Source of the DNA: DAOTUL01 sp034437435
Lineage (GTDB): Bacteria; Chloroflexota; Anaerolineae; Aggregatilineales; Phototrophicaceae
Assembly (NCBI GenBank): GCA_964417785.1
Contig: CAYQJO010000011.1
Coordinates: forward strand, 1-35,873
Reading direction: 5' to 3'
Length of the DNA: 35,873 nucleotides
Shown: piece after piece, positions 7,989 to 16,356 of the stretch
Layout of the letters: every line of letters begins with the position of its first letter
Position numbering within the stretch: position 1 is the first letter of the stretch
Notes under the pieces: generated by a model
The model's database searches: none
What the model was told of the DNA's origin: nothing
The model's input: the letters and a program-made list of their open reading frames with translations, nothing else
Made by a program: the position numbers and the translations under genes

Positions 7989-8846
7989 TCATACCGGCTT
8001 CGTCGCCACCAGACCAAACATCAATGGGAAGTCGGGCACGCTCTCCGGCATGACCATACGTCGCCCCGGCAGTTCGCGCATATCGCCAAAGGGTGTGAAG
8101 CCGTTAGAATAAGTGTATTCGCGCAGTACAGTCAACTGCAACCCGGCATCCAGCAGCGCGGTAATTATCTGCGATAGCGACCACGTATACTCATAGGAAG
8201 GGTGTGGGTTCACAAACGGTTGGCCGTCGGTCGTAACCGTTTCGCCCGTGTTCGTCTGATCGCCACCCGCGACACCGACATAATCGCCCACACCGTCATC
8301 CCATCTGATCGCCTCGGTAGACATATAGGGATATGCCAGTTTGATGTCCCAATCAAACATCGACATAAATGGATGAAACTCCATCGTCACAAAACGCCCA
8401 CCCGGTTTGAGACACCTGGCGACACCCTGCCCCCAGGTTGTCAGGTCCGACAACCAGACCGCATAACCATATGAACTGAACACCACATCGTATTCGTCGG
8501 TATGGGTAGCAAACCAGTCAATCACATCATCTCGATGGAATGTCGCGGGGATACCGCTGGCCTGAGAGAGCTTCTGAGCCGACTCAATCGCCACATCGCT
8601 GATGTCCACGCCGGTCACATCCGCACCGAGTTGAGCGGCAATGCTCAGGCTATCCAGGCCATTGTTACATTGCAGATGGAGAAGCCGCTGACCGCGAATA
8701 TCGCCCAGGAGTTCTATTTCTTCGGGGAAGAGCGTATGCCCCCCTTGCTTAAAAAACACATCAAGATCACGGCGATGGGTATCATGCTGTTGAGTGGCGG
8801 CGTTCCAGCTTAAGCGGTTGGCTTCGTGTTTGGTTTTATCAACCAT
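7989..8846 (-). CDS. Class I SAM-dependent methyltransferase
   Basis: A 285-residue Rossmann-fold methyltransferase. Motif I is LLHLQCNNGLDSLSIAAQLG (about residues 54-73), followed by ADVTGVDIS, which ends in the acidic residue expected to hold the ribose of S-adenosylmethionine. The motif YDVVFSSYGYAVWLSDL (about 118-134) and the post-motif LKPGGRFVTMEFHPF fit the Methyltransf_11/25 group. The substrate is unknown. The ATG lies within the last 8 bp of the upstream GNAT gene (ATGGTTGA), so the two are co-translated and probably act together, or at least share expression. Confidence 0.87.
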   Translation of the reverse strand: MVDKTKHEANRLSWNAATQQHDTHRRDLDVFFKQGGHTLFPEEIELLGDIRGQRLLHLQCNNGLDSLSIAAQLGADVTGVDISDVAIESAQKLSQASGIPATFHRDDVIDWFATHTDEYDVVFSSYGYAVWLSDLTTWGQGVARCLKPGGRFVTMEFHPFMSMFDWDIKLAYPYMSTEAIRWDDGVGDYVGVAGGDQTNTGETVTTDGQPFVNPHPSYEYTWSLSQIITALLDAGLQLTVLREYTYSNGFTPFGDMRELPGRRMVMPESVPDFPLMFGLVATKPV

Positions 8847-9675
8847 GCGTTTTCACCATTTCGTATTGTACGAAGATTTCTTCATAACCAATTTGCTGCA
8901 TCAACGGCCATACCGGATCATCCTCACCCAGATTGCTCAGGCGAACGATGGATTCCGGGTGACGGCGATGGATCGCGGCCATCATGGCGATAAAGGCCGC
9001 TTCCGATCCTGGTTTGAAGGCGGTATCGATAAATGTGATGACCGCATCAACGGTCTGCCCCAGCGCATAGGCGACGATCTCACCCTGATCTTCTGCCACC
9101 CAGGCGGTCGAAAAATCGGTCATAAAACGCAGCGACTCCTTCTGTCGCTGCCAGGGATTCGCCACCGGGTGAAACGCATCGTAATAATCCAGCACCGTGA
9201 AACCCGGCTGTGTGCGCAGATTAATTGGACCTGCCGAATCCGGTACTTCCTCGCAGCCGATAATCAGCAATCTACGATGGACGACGAAGCCAAGCTGCTC
9301 ATACAAACGGCGGGCTGGCTGGTTGTCCTCGATCACCTCGAGTTGGACTGTCTCCAACCCCATCTCCCATGCTGATTCCATCAGCGCCGAGACCACCGCC
9401 CGCCCGATACCCTGGCGGCGTGCCGATGGCACAACCCCGACACCAGCGATCCACCCGCGTTCTTCACGAACAGCTAGAAATCCCTGCCCCAGGATTTGAT
9501 CGCCTGCAACCGCCACCCGCGAAGCCACCAGATCGATATTGTTCTGAGTGTTTGTTCGGCGGAACTGCGCTCGATCAAGCTGCAACGGCACCAGGTAATC
9601 CGAGTAGGCATCGTTGAACGCTCGCAGCAGCGCCAGCGCATCGACTTCAGATGCTGGGACAATAGATGGGGACAT
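8839..9675 (-). CDS. GNAT-family acetyltransferase with a second GNAT-like half
   Basis: The first half (about residues 1-165) is a standard GCN5-type N-acetyltransferase fold. It has the acetyl-CoA loop VGVVPSARRQGIGRAVV (VxPxxRxxGIG) and the following DNQPARRLYEQLGF segment. The second half (about 185-278) repeats the general pattern: AWVAEDQGEIVAYALG, then a helix with FIAMMAAIHRRH, then PVWPLMQQIGYEEI, which mirrors the 'A..LY..LGF' end. It lacks the CoA loop, so it is probably a degenerate second domain. The ATG at 9675 is chosen because AAGGA is nine bases upstream and it leaves 62 bp to the divergent gene at 9738; the longer frame to 9777 would overlap that gene. The methyltransferase follows, with an 8-bp overlap. 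Confidence 0.83.
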   Translation of the reverse strand: MSPSIVPASEVDALALLRAFNDAYSDYLVPLQLDRAQFRRTNTQNNIDLVASRVAVAGDQILGQGFLAVREERGWIAGVGVVPSARRQGIGRAVVSALMESAWEMGLETVQLEVIEDNQPARRLYEQLGFVVHRRLLIIGCEEVPDSAGPINLRTQPGFTVLDYYDAFHPVANPWQRQKESLRFMTDFSTAWVAEDQGEIVAYALGQTVDAVITFIDTAFKPGSEAAFIAMMAAIHRRHPESIVRLSNLGEDDPVWPLMQQIGYEEIFVQYEMVKTHG

Positions 9676-9737
9676 CGGCCAATCCTTGCTAAAATACTGC
9701 TCAAGATTACCCGTAGTTATAGATTGGATCAATATCA

Positions 9738-11627
9738 ATGTCGGATGCACGGACACAGGTTGTTGAAATCTGGTCACGTCTCGTCGCCGGATGGGCCGAG
9801 AGTCTCAATAACGATGGCAGCCGGACGCTCTACGATGGCATACCCAACTATGCCGAATATGGCGGCGGCTCCTATGAAGGCTTCACCCGGATGATGTGGG
9901 GGTTAGGGGGTTGGCTCTCTCAACCGGATCGTAGTCCCATCATTGCGTGGCGTGGCAAACAGTACGACCTTGAGGCGCTAATGCGACGCGGTATCGTCAA
10001 TGGCTGTGACCCGGACTCGCCAGGTTACTGGGGTGTGGGTGAAAAGCACCCGGACTTCAAAGCGACCACGAACCAGCGCACCGTCGAAACCGGCCAGATC
10101 GGTTTTAGCCTGTGGCAGACTCGCAACCGCATCTGGGATAAGCTGGACGACCATGAACAGACCAATATACTGGGCTTCATGGAACAGTTCGGTCAGCGCC
10201 CGCCAGTGTGGTTCAACAATTGGGCGCTCTTCTGGCTGCTCAATCACACCTTCCGCAAGACGGTCAACGCCAATTACGATCAGGACATCATCGACGATGT
10301 GGTAGACAACTACCTCGACCGGCCTTACTGCGGTGATGGCTGGTATGACGACGGCCCGCAGCGCGGAGTGAACCATTTTGACGATTACAACTACTGGGTG
10401 TTCACCTCGCACGAAATCGCCTGGGCCATGATGGACGGTGACAACAAACCCGCCCGCCGTGACGAACTGCTGGAACGGGTGCGCCTGCGGATGCAGCATT
10501 ATCCCTATTTCTTCGCCGCAAACGGGGCCTATCCGGAGTACGGGCGCAGTCTGGCCTATAAATTCGCCCGGCTGGTCGCGCCTTTGTTCGCCTACAAAAT
10601 GGGCGTGTGGCCGCATTCACCCGGCATGCTCAAACGGCTGGTGCTGCGCCATATCCGCTGGTACGTAGATCGCGGTGCCATCCGCCCCGACGGCACACTG
10701 CGCCAGTCACTCACCGCCACCGGGAATCCGGCCATTATCGAACGCTATATTGCGACTGGGTCCACCTATTGGGCTATGCTGGCGTTTGCCGGTCTCTGGA
10801 GTCTGGCGGATGACGATCCCTTCTGGACTGTCGAAGAAGAAGCGCTGCCATCTGAAGCGGGTGACTACACGAAGGTTTTTCCGCAGCCCGGTTGGGTCGT
10901 GACCGCTCGCGATGGTGAAGTGCATCGTTTTGCCGCCCACACCCACGATGGCACCACCTATGCCCATAAATACAACAAGTTCCAGTATTCCACACTCCAC
11001 CCCTTCAATGCCGGTTGGGATCGCGGCCAGCCATCACCCGACAGCATGCTGTGCCTGAGCGATGGCGTGTTACGCAGTCACCGCTGGACCAATCTAAATG
11101 TCGCCCTCGGTGAACCGGGATGGATGAGAATGCGTTACCAGCAAGAAATTGCCAGCGGCGTCCACACGATTGACACCACCGTCATCGTTCTGGGCGATAT
11201 GCACATTCGGGCGCACCGGGTACGGGTCGATGGGCGTCCCGGTGACCTACGAGCCGTCGAGGGCAGCGCTCCGCTGGGTTTCGATCCTGGATGGGTGCCG
11301 GACTTCCAGCGCGGCAAAGACTGGATATGGGCGCAGGTCGGCCAGCGAGCAGTCGGCATCAAAGCGTTCAAGGGTTACGACAGTGCCGGGTTGTACAACG
11401 GCGACAGCCGCCTGAACAGTGTCTATGCTGAAGCAGCAATCCCGGTGCTGCATGTGCGGACTCTGCGATCTTTGCATGAACTGGTGTGCCTGGTCTACGG
11501 TGGTACAGCCGAATCGCCAGCGGTGATGGACACCCTCACCGTGACCGGGACAACATGGCACGAAGACGGAACTCTGACAGTCCAGATTGCCGATTGGGAC
11601 CCAATCACGATTCCGGCGTTGGATTAG
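9738..11627 (+). CDS. DUF2264 domain protein
   Basis: A 629-residue protein whose first two thirds match DUF2264, a family with an alpha/alpha-barrel resembling polysaccharide lyases and glycosidases. Diagnostic segments are YGGGSYEGFTRMMWGLGGWL (about 50-69), MRRGIVNGCDPDSPGYWG, WFNNWALFWLLNHTFRK and the strand-turn GDGWYDDGPQRGVNHFDDYN. The last third is beta-rich and contains FAAHTHDGTTYAHKYNKFQY. No signal peptide is visible, so it should act in the cytoplasm. Enzymatic activity is not established from sequence; a role in breaking down an imported oligosaccharide is possible. It is divergent from the GNAT/methyltransferase pair and overlaps the convergent FHA gene by 4 bp. Confidence 0.82.
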   Translation: MSDARTQVVEIWSRLVAGWAESLNNDGSRTLYDGIPNYAEYGGGSYEGFTRMMWGLGGWLSQPDRSPIIAWRGKQYDLEALMRRGIVNGCDPDSPGYWGVGEKHPDFKATTNQRTVETGQIGFSLWQTRNRIWDKLDDHEQTNILGFMEQFGQRPPVWFNNWALFWLLNHTFRKTVNANYDQDIIDDVVDNYLDRPYCGDGWYDDGPQRGVNHFDDYNYWVFTSHEIAWAMMDGDNKPARRDELLERVRLRMQHYPYFFAANGAYPEYGRSLAYKFARLVAPLFAYKMGVWPHSPGMLKRLVLRHIRWYVDRGAIRPDGTLRQSLTATGNPAIIERYIATGSTYWAMLAFAGLWSLADDDPFWTVEEEALPSEAGDYTKVFPQPGWVVTARDGEVHRFAAHTHDGTTYAHKYNKFQYSTLHPFNAGWDRGQPSPDSMLCLSDGVLRSHRWTNLNVALGEPGWMRMRYQQEIASGVHTIDTTVIVLGDMHIRAHRVRVDGRPGDLRAVEGSAPLGFDPGWVPDFQRGKDWIWAQVGQRAVGIKAFKGYDSAGLYNGDSRLNSVYAEAAIPVLHVRTLRSLHELVCLVYGGTAESPAVMDTLTVTGTTWHEDGTLTVQIADWDPITIPALD

Positions 11628-12037
11628 TCGTCGTATTCGATGAAGACCTGTATTTTGAGGTTAGCGACTTTGATCTTGTCGCCGGACTGCAAGACGTAGG
11701 AGCGCATGGGACGCAGAGACTCACCGTTGAGTTCAGTCCCATTGGTGCTGCGCAGGTCTTTTACCACTAGTTGATTATGATCGGGCGCGATGAGGGCGTG
11801 CGCCCGCGATACACCGTAAACCCCTTTGTCATACGGGGCCATGTCGATGTCAATTTCCAGTTTGCCCGACGCCGTATTGCGCCCGATCATCAAACGAGGC
11901 GATAGATCGGAAAATGTCTGCTCAGTGTTGTCGGGCATGATAACACGCAGCCGTGTTGGCTTGCGCACCACAACCAACCCGGATTCATGGGGATCAGGTT
12001 CTTCAAATCGTCTGGTTTCGTCTTCTGACATTTGCAT
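11624..12037 (-). CDS. FHA domain protein
   Basis: A 137-residue protein consisting essentially of one forkhead-associated domain, which binds phosphothreonine peptides. The defining residues are present: GR at 52-53, SRAH at 77-80, and the loop STNGT at 97-101 followed by N104. The N-terminus (MQMSEDETRRFEEPDPHES) is acidic, contains a TRR motif, and resembles tails that are themselves phosphorylated by Ser/Thr kinases in other FHA proteins (inference). There is no kinase gene in the window. A promoter lies just upstream (12061-12089). The coding end overlaps the DUF2264 stop by 4 bp. Confidence 0.88.
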   Translation of the reverse strand: MQMSEDETRRFEEPDPHESGLVVVRKPTRLRVIMPDNTEQTFSDLSPRLMIGRNTASGKLEIDIDMAPYDKGVYGVSRAHALIAPDHNQLVVKDLRSTNGTELNGESLRPMRSYVLQSGDKIKVANLKIQVFIEYDD

Positions 12038-12060
12038 TCTGACCGGTAATTCCTCTGTTC

Positions 12061-12089
12061 AGTATACGGTCTTAGCGATAAGGCCACAA
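12061..12089 (-). promoter_or_regulatory. Sigma-A-type promoter of the FHA gene
   Basis: On the minus strand, -35 TTGTGG (12084-12089) and -10 TATACT (12061-12066) are separated by exactly 17 bp. The predicted start is about 18 bp ahead of the ATG at 12037, and a GAGGA ribosome-binding site lies in the short leader. Confidence 0.55.
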
Positions 12090-12241
12090 GCGCCGACTCG
12101 CCGAACGGATAGCTGGTCTCCGCCGCTTTCCTGTAGTTTCAGCATCTTTGTTCACCATAGTCCAATTCCATGCTAACATCTACAGCATACGCTACAAAAT
12201 ACTCAGTGTAATCATGCATAAGTGTTTGGAGTCAGTTTTCG

Positions 12242-13504
12242 ATGGAATCTAAACGTCAGCCAGCCCGACAGTTGCAGGTGGCGGCATTGGTTGTGGTGGT
12301 GTTTGTCTTCGGTTTCGCTCTCGGCAGCCAGTATTCAACCATCACCGCACAGGGCAGTATCACACTGCCAGCCGACGTGGAAGCGGAATTCGAGCCGCTT
12401 TATCAGGCATACAACCTGATCGATGACCAGTTCATTGACGCACCCGAAGCCAACATCCTTGTCGATGGCGCGATCCGGGGTATGGTTGAAGCACTGGACG
12501 ATCCCTACAGCAACTACGTGGACCCGGCCAGCTTCCCGTTTGTAGATAGCAGCCTTTCGGGCGAGATCGAAGGGATTGGGGTCGTCATCACCGAAAATGA
12601 AGAGACCGGTGAAATCGAAGTCGTCAACGTGCTGCAAGGCACCCCGGCTGAAGAAGCCGGCCTGGAAGAAGGCGATGCTTTCATCGAAGTCAATGATGAA
12701 TACGTCGTCGGTATGACCTATCTGGAACTCGCCTCGCGGGTGCGCGGGCCTGCCGGTACGAGCGTGAACATCACCATGCGACGTGGTGAGGACCTCCTCG
12801 ATTTTGTTGTCGAACGCGCTCGTATCGAAATACCCAACGTCGAGACCGACATCCTGGAAGGTGACATTGCCTATATCAGCATGACCCAGTTCACCAGCGT
12901 CGCCCGTGAACAGGTCGATCTAGCGCTGGCAGAACTTGATCCTAATTCACGTAACGGCCTCATTCTGGACCTGCGCGGCAACCCTGGCGGCCTGTTGACC
13001 AGTGCCACCCAGATTGCCGGACTGTTCCTGGAAAGCGGCACCATCCTGATCGAGGAATTTGGTGATGGTGATCGCCGCATCTTCAAGATTAGGGATGATG
13101 TCGTCTACGAGATTTTCGATGATGGCCGCGAACGCCAGTACGCGACCAACGCCGGATACGCCGGGGTTGAAGTGCCGGTGGTAGTCCTGGTAGACGAGCG
13201 CAGTGCCAGTGCGTCGGAACTGGTGGCCGGCACCTGGCAAGATAACGCGACCGTCACGCTGGTCGGGGCAACCACATTCGGTAAAGGGACGGTCCAGCTT
13301 CAGAATTCGCTGGTCAACGGCGGTGGGCTGCGCCTGACGGTCGCTCGCTGGCTGACTCCCAACGGCAACTGGATTTCGGAATCGGGCGTAACACCCGACA
13401 TCCTGGTCGAACTGCCCGAAAGCACAGAGGTCGCTGAGGAAGAGGACCCACAGCTTGATGCCGCCATCGGCTTTATCCTGTCCGAGATGACGGTGACGGA
13501 ATAA
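12242..13504 (+). CDS. S41-family carboxy-terminal processing protease (CtpA-like)
   Basis: A 420-residue serine protease anchored by one N-terminal helix (about residues 11-29), with its catalytic part outside the membrane. A PDZ domain spans about 108-190 and includes GIGVVI and VVNVLQGTPAEEAGLEEGD. The S41 core follows: LILDLRGNPGGLL (240-252), the nucleophile block DERSASASELVAG (318-330, Ser323 by family pattern) and the general-base lysine in TFGKGTVQ (Lys348). All catalytic elements are present. Such proteases trim or degrade secreted and membrane proteins after PDZ-mediated recognition of C-termini. GGAG lies 11 bases before the ATG. secG and an anchored binding protein follow on the same strand. 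Confidence 0.92.
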   Translation: MESKRQPARQLQVAALVVVVFVFGFALGSQYSTITAQGSITLPADVEAEFEPLYQAYNLIDDQFIDAPEANILVDGAIRGMVEALDDPYSNYVDPASFPFVDSSLSGEIEGIGVVITENEETGEIEVVNVLQGTPAEEAGLEEGDAFIEVNDEYVVGMTYLELASRVRGPAGTSVNITMRRGEDLLDFVVERARIEIPNVETDILEGDIAYISMTQFTSVAREQVDLALAELDPNSRNGLILDLRGNPGGLLTSATQIAGLFLESGTILIEEFGDGDRRIFKIRDDVVYEIFDDGRERQYATNAGYAGVEVPVVVLVDERSASASELVAGTWQDNATVTLVGATTFGKGTVQLQNSLVNGGGLRLTVARWLTPNGNWISESGVTPDILVELPESTEVAEEEDPQLDAAIGFILSEMTVTE

Positions 13505-13507
13505 CCG

Positions 13508-13536
13508 TTTTCACACGCTGGCGACCGTGATATACT
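13508..13536 (+). promoter_or_regulatory. Promoter of secG
   Basis: TTTTCA (13508-13513) and TATACT (13531-13536) are spaced by 17 bp, and the -10 is preceded by TGA, making an extended -10 (TGATATACT). It begins four bases after the protease stop codon and gives a leader of about 25 bases before the secG ATG. Confidence 0.55.
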
Positions 13537-13567
13537 GCTGGCGCTACTGGTAATCTGGAGAATAACG

Positions 13568-13798
13568 ATGCAGGTTGCATTTCAAATCGCGTCTATAATC
13601 ATGTCCATCATGCTCATCATCCTGATTATGCTTCAGGTCAAAGGTGGCGGATTGGGCAGTCTGTTGGGGGGTGACGCCGGTGGCGGTATCGCCCGTACCC
13701 GTCGTGGGTTGGAGCGCACACTCTTCCGTGTGACCGTCGCGCTCTCGACGACTTTCTTGCTTATCTGCATGATCGCCGTAATGGTCTACGAAGGCTGA
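13568..13798 (+). CDS. secG: Preprotein translocase subunit SecG
   Basis: A 76-residue protein with the SecG layout of two membrane helices (about 3-23 and 52-73) joined by the glycine-rich cytoplasmic loop LQVKGGGLGSLLGGDAGGG. After the loop comes TRRGLERTLFRVT, the conserved basic stretch before helix 2. SecG assists the SecYEG channel during SecA-driven export. GGAG lies seven bases before the ATG. Its stop codon is part of a hairpin, and the anchored binding protein gene starts 31 bp later, so the two are probably transcribed together. Confidence 0.93.
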   Translation: MQVAFQIASIIMSIMLIILIMLQVKGGGLGSLLGGDAGGGIARTRRGLERTLFRVTVALSTTFLLICMIAVMVYEG

Positions 13799-13819
13799 GG
13801 TGCGCTAACAACGCACCTC
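13797..13819 (+). promoter_or_regulatory. Hairpin overlapping the secG stop codon
   Basis: A perfect 8-bp stem (GAGGTGCG with CGCACCTC) with a 7-base loop begins inside the TGA stop of secG and ends 10 bases before the next ATG. No U-run follows, so it looks like an intercistronic control or processing element rather than a terminator. Confidence 0.5.
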
Positions 13820-13829
13820 ACACCCGGAT

Positions 13830-15629
13830 ATGTTACAAGGTTTTCGCTGGCAGTTGGCAGCATCGGTCGCTGCAATTTTGTTGTTCGCTATTACGCTGGT
13901 GCTGCGGCCCATCGACAATACGCTGGAGCCAACTCCAACGCAAACCTCGCCCCCGACCGCTGCACCCTCAGCCACACCCACGCAACCCCCGGCACAAACA
14001 CAATCCGATCCTGAGCCTACACCCGAAAGCGGCATTCCCACCTACCGCGAGGCACTGGTCGGGCAGGTCCAGCGGCTGAATCCGCTGCTGGCCGGTCTAA
14101 ACCCCGTTGACCGCGACATCACCAGCCTCATCTTTGAAGGACTGACGCGCATCAACGAATACGGCGAAGTGCTGCCAGCGCTGGCCGAAGATTGGGTGGT
14201 CTCCGGCGACGGCCTGGAATTTGTAGTCACGCTGCGTGATGATGTGTTGTGGCAGGACGGTAGGCCATTTACCGCTGATGATGTTGTCTACACCATGTCG
14301 ATCCTGTCCTCACCAGACTTTCCGGGACCGGCGGGGTTAGGTGAATTCTGGCGCACCATCGAAACCGAGAAGATCAACGATCACCTGCTGCGCTTCCGGC
14401 TCAGTCAGCAGCTTGGCTCGTTCCCGGAGGCGCTGCGTATCGGCATCCTGCCATATCACGCTCTCCAGGGAACCGACGCCACCCAGATCGCATCCCATCC
14501 GTTCAACCTTGCCCCTATCGGGACCGGTCCGTATCAACTTGAAGCGCTGCGTACCGAAGGCGGCCAGATCGAAGTAATCGATTTGCGGTTAGCTCCAGTT
14601 CATCGTTCGCAGGACTTCAGCATTGAGCGTGTAAGCTTCTATCTGTACGACAATTTTAACGCAGCGCTGGACGCGCTGCGTACTGGCGAAGTTGACGGAT
14701 ACGCCACGCAAACCCGTTCCGAGCGCCCTGCCATGCTGGAATTGGGCGCTTCAGTCGTGCAGAACACCGGCTATGAACCCGTCACGGGTATGCTGCTGTT
14801 CAACTGGGTCAGCGAGGACGTACCTTACTTCCGTGAGCAGCGTGTCCGGCAGGCGTTGGCCGTCGGCATGGACCGGGCTTCCCTGGTGAACCGGCATTTG
14901 TTCAACCAGGCGGTACCGGCCAACAGCCCGATTTTGCCGCTCTCCTGGGCCTATGCTTACGATGAGTTCAACATCGTCTGGCCGCGCTACAATCCAGACC
15001 GGGCGCGAGAACTGCTGACAGAGGCCAATCTGGCCCGCTTCAACGGTGAGGAAGTGGACGATAGCGACGAAGAAGCCAACGGAGAAACCGAAGATGCAAC
15101 CGCACCGACAGCGTCCGGTAGCAGCTTGTTCGCCTTTTCTATCCTGACCTGGGACGATCCGACACTGATCGCAATGTGTGAGGAAATCGCCATGCAGTGG
15201 CGTCAACTTGATCTGGATGTACGTGTTGACACGGTAGACCGCAGCACCTATGCGGATCGGCTGCAAGCAGGGGCATTCGATGTCGTTCTGGTCGAGCTTT
15301 CGCCAGAGGGCAGCGCCGATCCCGATGTGTATGGCTTCTGGCATGAGGGTCAATATCCCGAAGGACAGAACTATGGCGGAGTCAACAACCGCACCATCAG
15401 TGAAGCATTGGAACGCGCCCGCCGGGATGTCAGCGGCACCAACCGCGCCCAGCTTTACCGCGAATTCCAGCGCGAGTTCATCGACCGGGTGATCGCCATC
15501 CCGCTGTACTCACCGCTCTTCACCTACGCCGTCTCACCAGCGGTTGACGGTGTGCAGCTTGGCTTCATCGGCTCGCCAGCAGACCGCTTTGTCACCATCG
15601 AGAACTGGACTTTAGCCACCCCGTCTTAG
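13830..15629 (+). CDS. Membrane-anchored family-5 substrate-binding protein
   Basis: A 599-residue protein with an N-terminal helix (about 9-25) that lacks a clear cleavage site or lipobox. A Pro/Thr/Ser-rich linker follows (about 32-67, PTPTQTSPPTAAPSATPTQP), then a full SBP_bac_5 domain: LNPLLAGLNPVDRDITSLIF, LAEDWVVSGDGLEFVVTLRD and IGTGPYQL. It is probably tethered outside the membrane by the uncleaved helix. An odd acidic insertion of about 28 residues (404-431, with EEVDDSDEEANGETED) sits inside the domain between NLARF and LFAFSIL and looks disordered. No permease or ATPase is adjacent; secG lies just upstream. Its 3' end overlaps the convergent CoA-transferase gene by 18 bp. It may serve as a sensor, or as a binding protein for a transporter elsewhere. 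Confidence 0.85.
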   Translation: MLQGFRWQLAASVAAILLFAITLVLRPIDNTLEPTPTQTSPPTAAPSATPTQPPAQTQSDPEPTPESGIPTYREALVGQVQRLNPLLAGLNPVDRDITSLIFEGLTRINEYGEVLPALAEDWVVSGDGLEFVVTLRDDVLWQDGRPFTADDVVYTMSILSSPDFPGPAGLGEFWRTIETEKINDHLLRFRLSQQLGSFPEALRIGILPYHALQGTDATQIASHPFNLAPIGTGPYQLEALRTEGGQIEVIDLRLAPVHRSQDFSIERVSFYLYDNFNAALDALRTGEVDGYATQTRSERPAMLELGASVVQNTGYEPVTGMLLFNWVSEDVPYFREQRVRQALAVGMDRASLVNRHLFNQAVPANSPILPLSWAYAYDEFNIVWPRYNPDRARELLTEANLARFNGEEVDDSDEEANGETEDATAPTASGSSLFAFSILTWDDPTLIAMCEEIAMQWRQLDLDVRVDTVDRSTYADRLQAGAFDVVLVELSPEGSADPDVYGFWHEGQYPEGQNYGGVNNRTISEALERARRDVSGTNRAQLYREFQREFIDRVIAIPLYSPLFTYAVSPAVDGVQLGFIGSPADRFVTIENWTLATPS

Positions 15630-16256
15630 AATCTCACGCAGATGATCCTTACGGGCGCTGCCACTGAGCGTTTCCAGCCGGCGCACCCCCAATGGATCAA
15701 TTACCTCGCGCAGCAAACGCAGTTCTTCATCCATCGGCGGTTCCGTCGTAGTCAAATCCGGCGCAATTTCCAGTTCAAATCCCGTTTTCTTCACCATCCG
15801 ATCCATGCTCACACCGGGATGCAGATGGGTCAGGCGCATCCGGCCATTGTGCCAGTCAAACTGACCCATATCGGACACAAGATACTTCGGACCCCACCCG
15901 CGTTCATGGCCCAGGCCGCTGACAAAATCCACTTGCTCAACAAATGTCACCCGTGAATGACGCGGAACGTACAGATAGATTTTCTCCGAGTAGGTCGTCA
16001 CATCCGGGATACCACCGCTGCCCGGCAGGCGCAAACGCGGATAGTGATAATCCCTGCCCAGGGCGATGTTGTTGAAGTTGCCGGTCGGGTCCACCTGTGC
16101 CGGACGGAAGAACTCCTTCGGATTGTATTTGGGCAGCAGGTCGGCGGTGGCGGTAGCAAAACCCACATGCATAAGCGCGTGGCCGAGCCACTGCTCCTCG
16201 ACGTGGGTCACACTCAAGGGCGACCAGTCCGCGCAAATGCCCTGGCCTATGGCGGA
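15612..16256 (-). CDS. CoA-transferase beta subunit, 5' end lost in scaffold gap
   Basis: The 214 visible residues match the beta subunit of family I CoA-transferases of the GctB/IpdB kind. Diagnostic stretches are DPTGNFNNIALG, YVPRHSRVTFVEQVDFVSGL, GPKYLVSDMGQFDW, MRLTHLHPGVSMD and EELRLLREVIDPLGVRRLE. The frame runs without a stop into the N-run, so the roughly 40-60 N-terminal residues expected for the family are missing, and with them any catalytic glutamate. An in-frame TTG at 16217 is not the real start. The partner alpha subunit, usually encoded immediately upstream, is not seen and would lie in the gap. The substrate is unknown; GctB acts on glutaconate and IpdB on sterol-ring degradation products. 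Confidence 0.82.
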   Translation of the reverse strand, partial: SAIGQGICADWSPLSVTHVEEQWLGHALMHVGFATATADLLPKYNPKEFFRPAQVDPTGNFNNIALGRDYHYPRLRLPGSGGIPDVTTYSEKIYLYVPRHSRVTFVEQVDFVSGLGHERGWGPKYLVSDMGQFDWHNGRMRLTHLHPGVSMDRMVKKTGFELEIAPDLTTTEPPMDEELRLLREVIDPLGVRRLETLSGSARKDHLREILRRGG

Positions 16257-16356
16257 NNNNNNNNNNNNNNNNNNNNNNNNNNNNNNNNNNNNNNNNNNNN
16301 NNNNNNNNNNNNNNNNNNNNNNNNNNNNNNNNNNNNNNNNNNNNNNNNNNNNNNNN
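16257..16356. other. Scaffold gap of unknown true size (100 N)
   Basis: Exactly 100 N. The bases on the two sides do not repeat each other, unlike the gap at 31616. Both flanking minus-strand genes run open into it: the CoA-transferase loses its start and the membrane glycosyltransferase-like protein loses its end. Real sequence is therefore missing. Confidence 0.97.
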
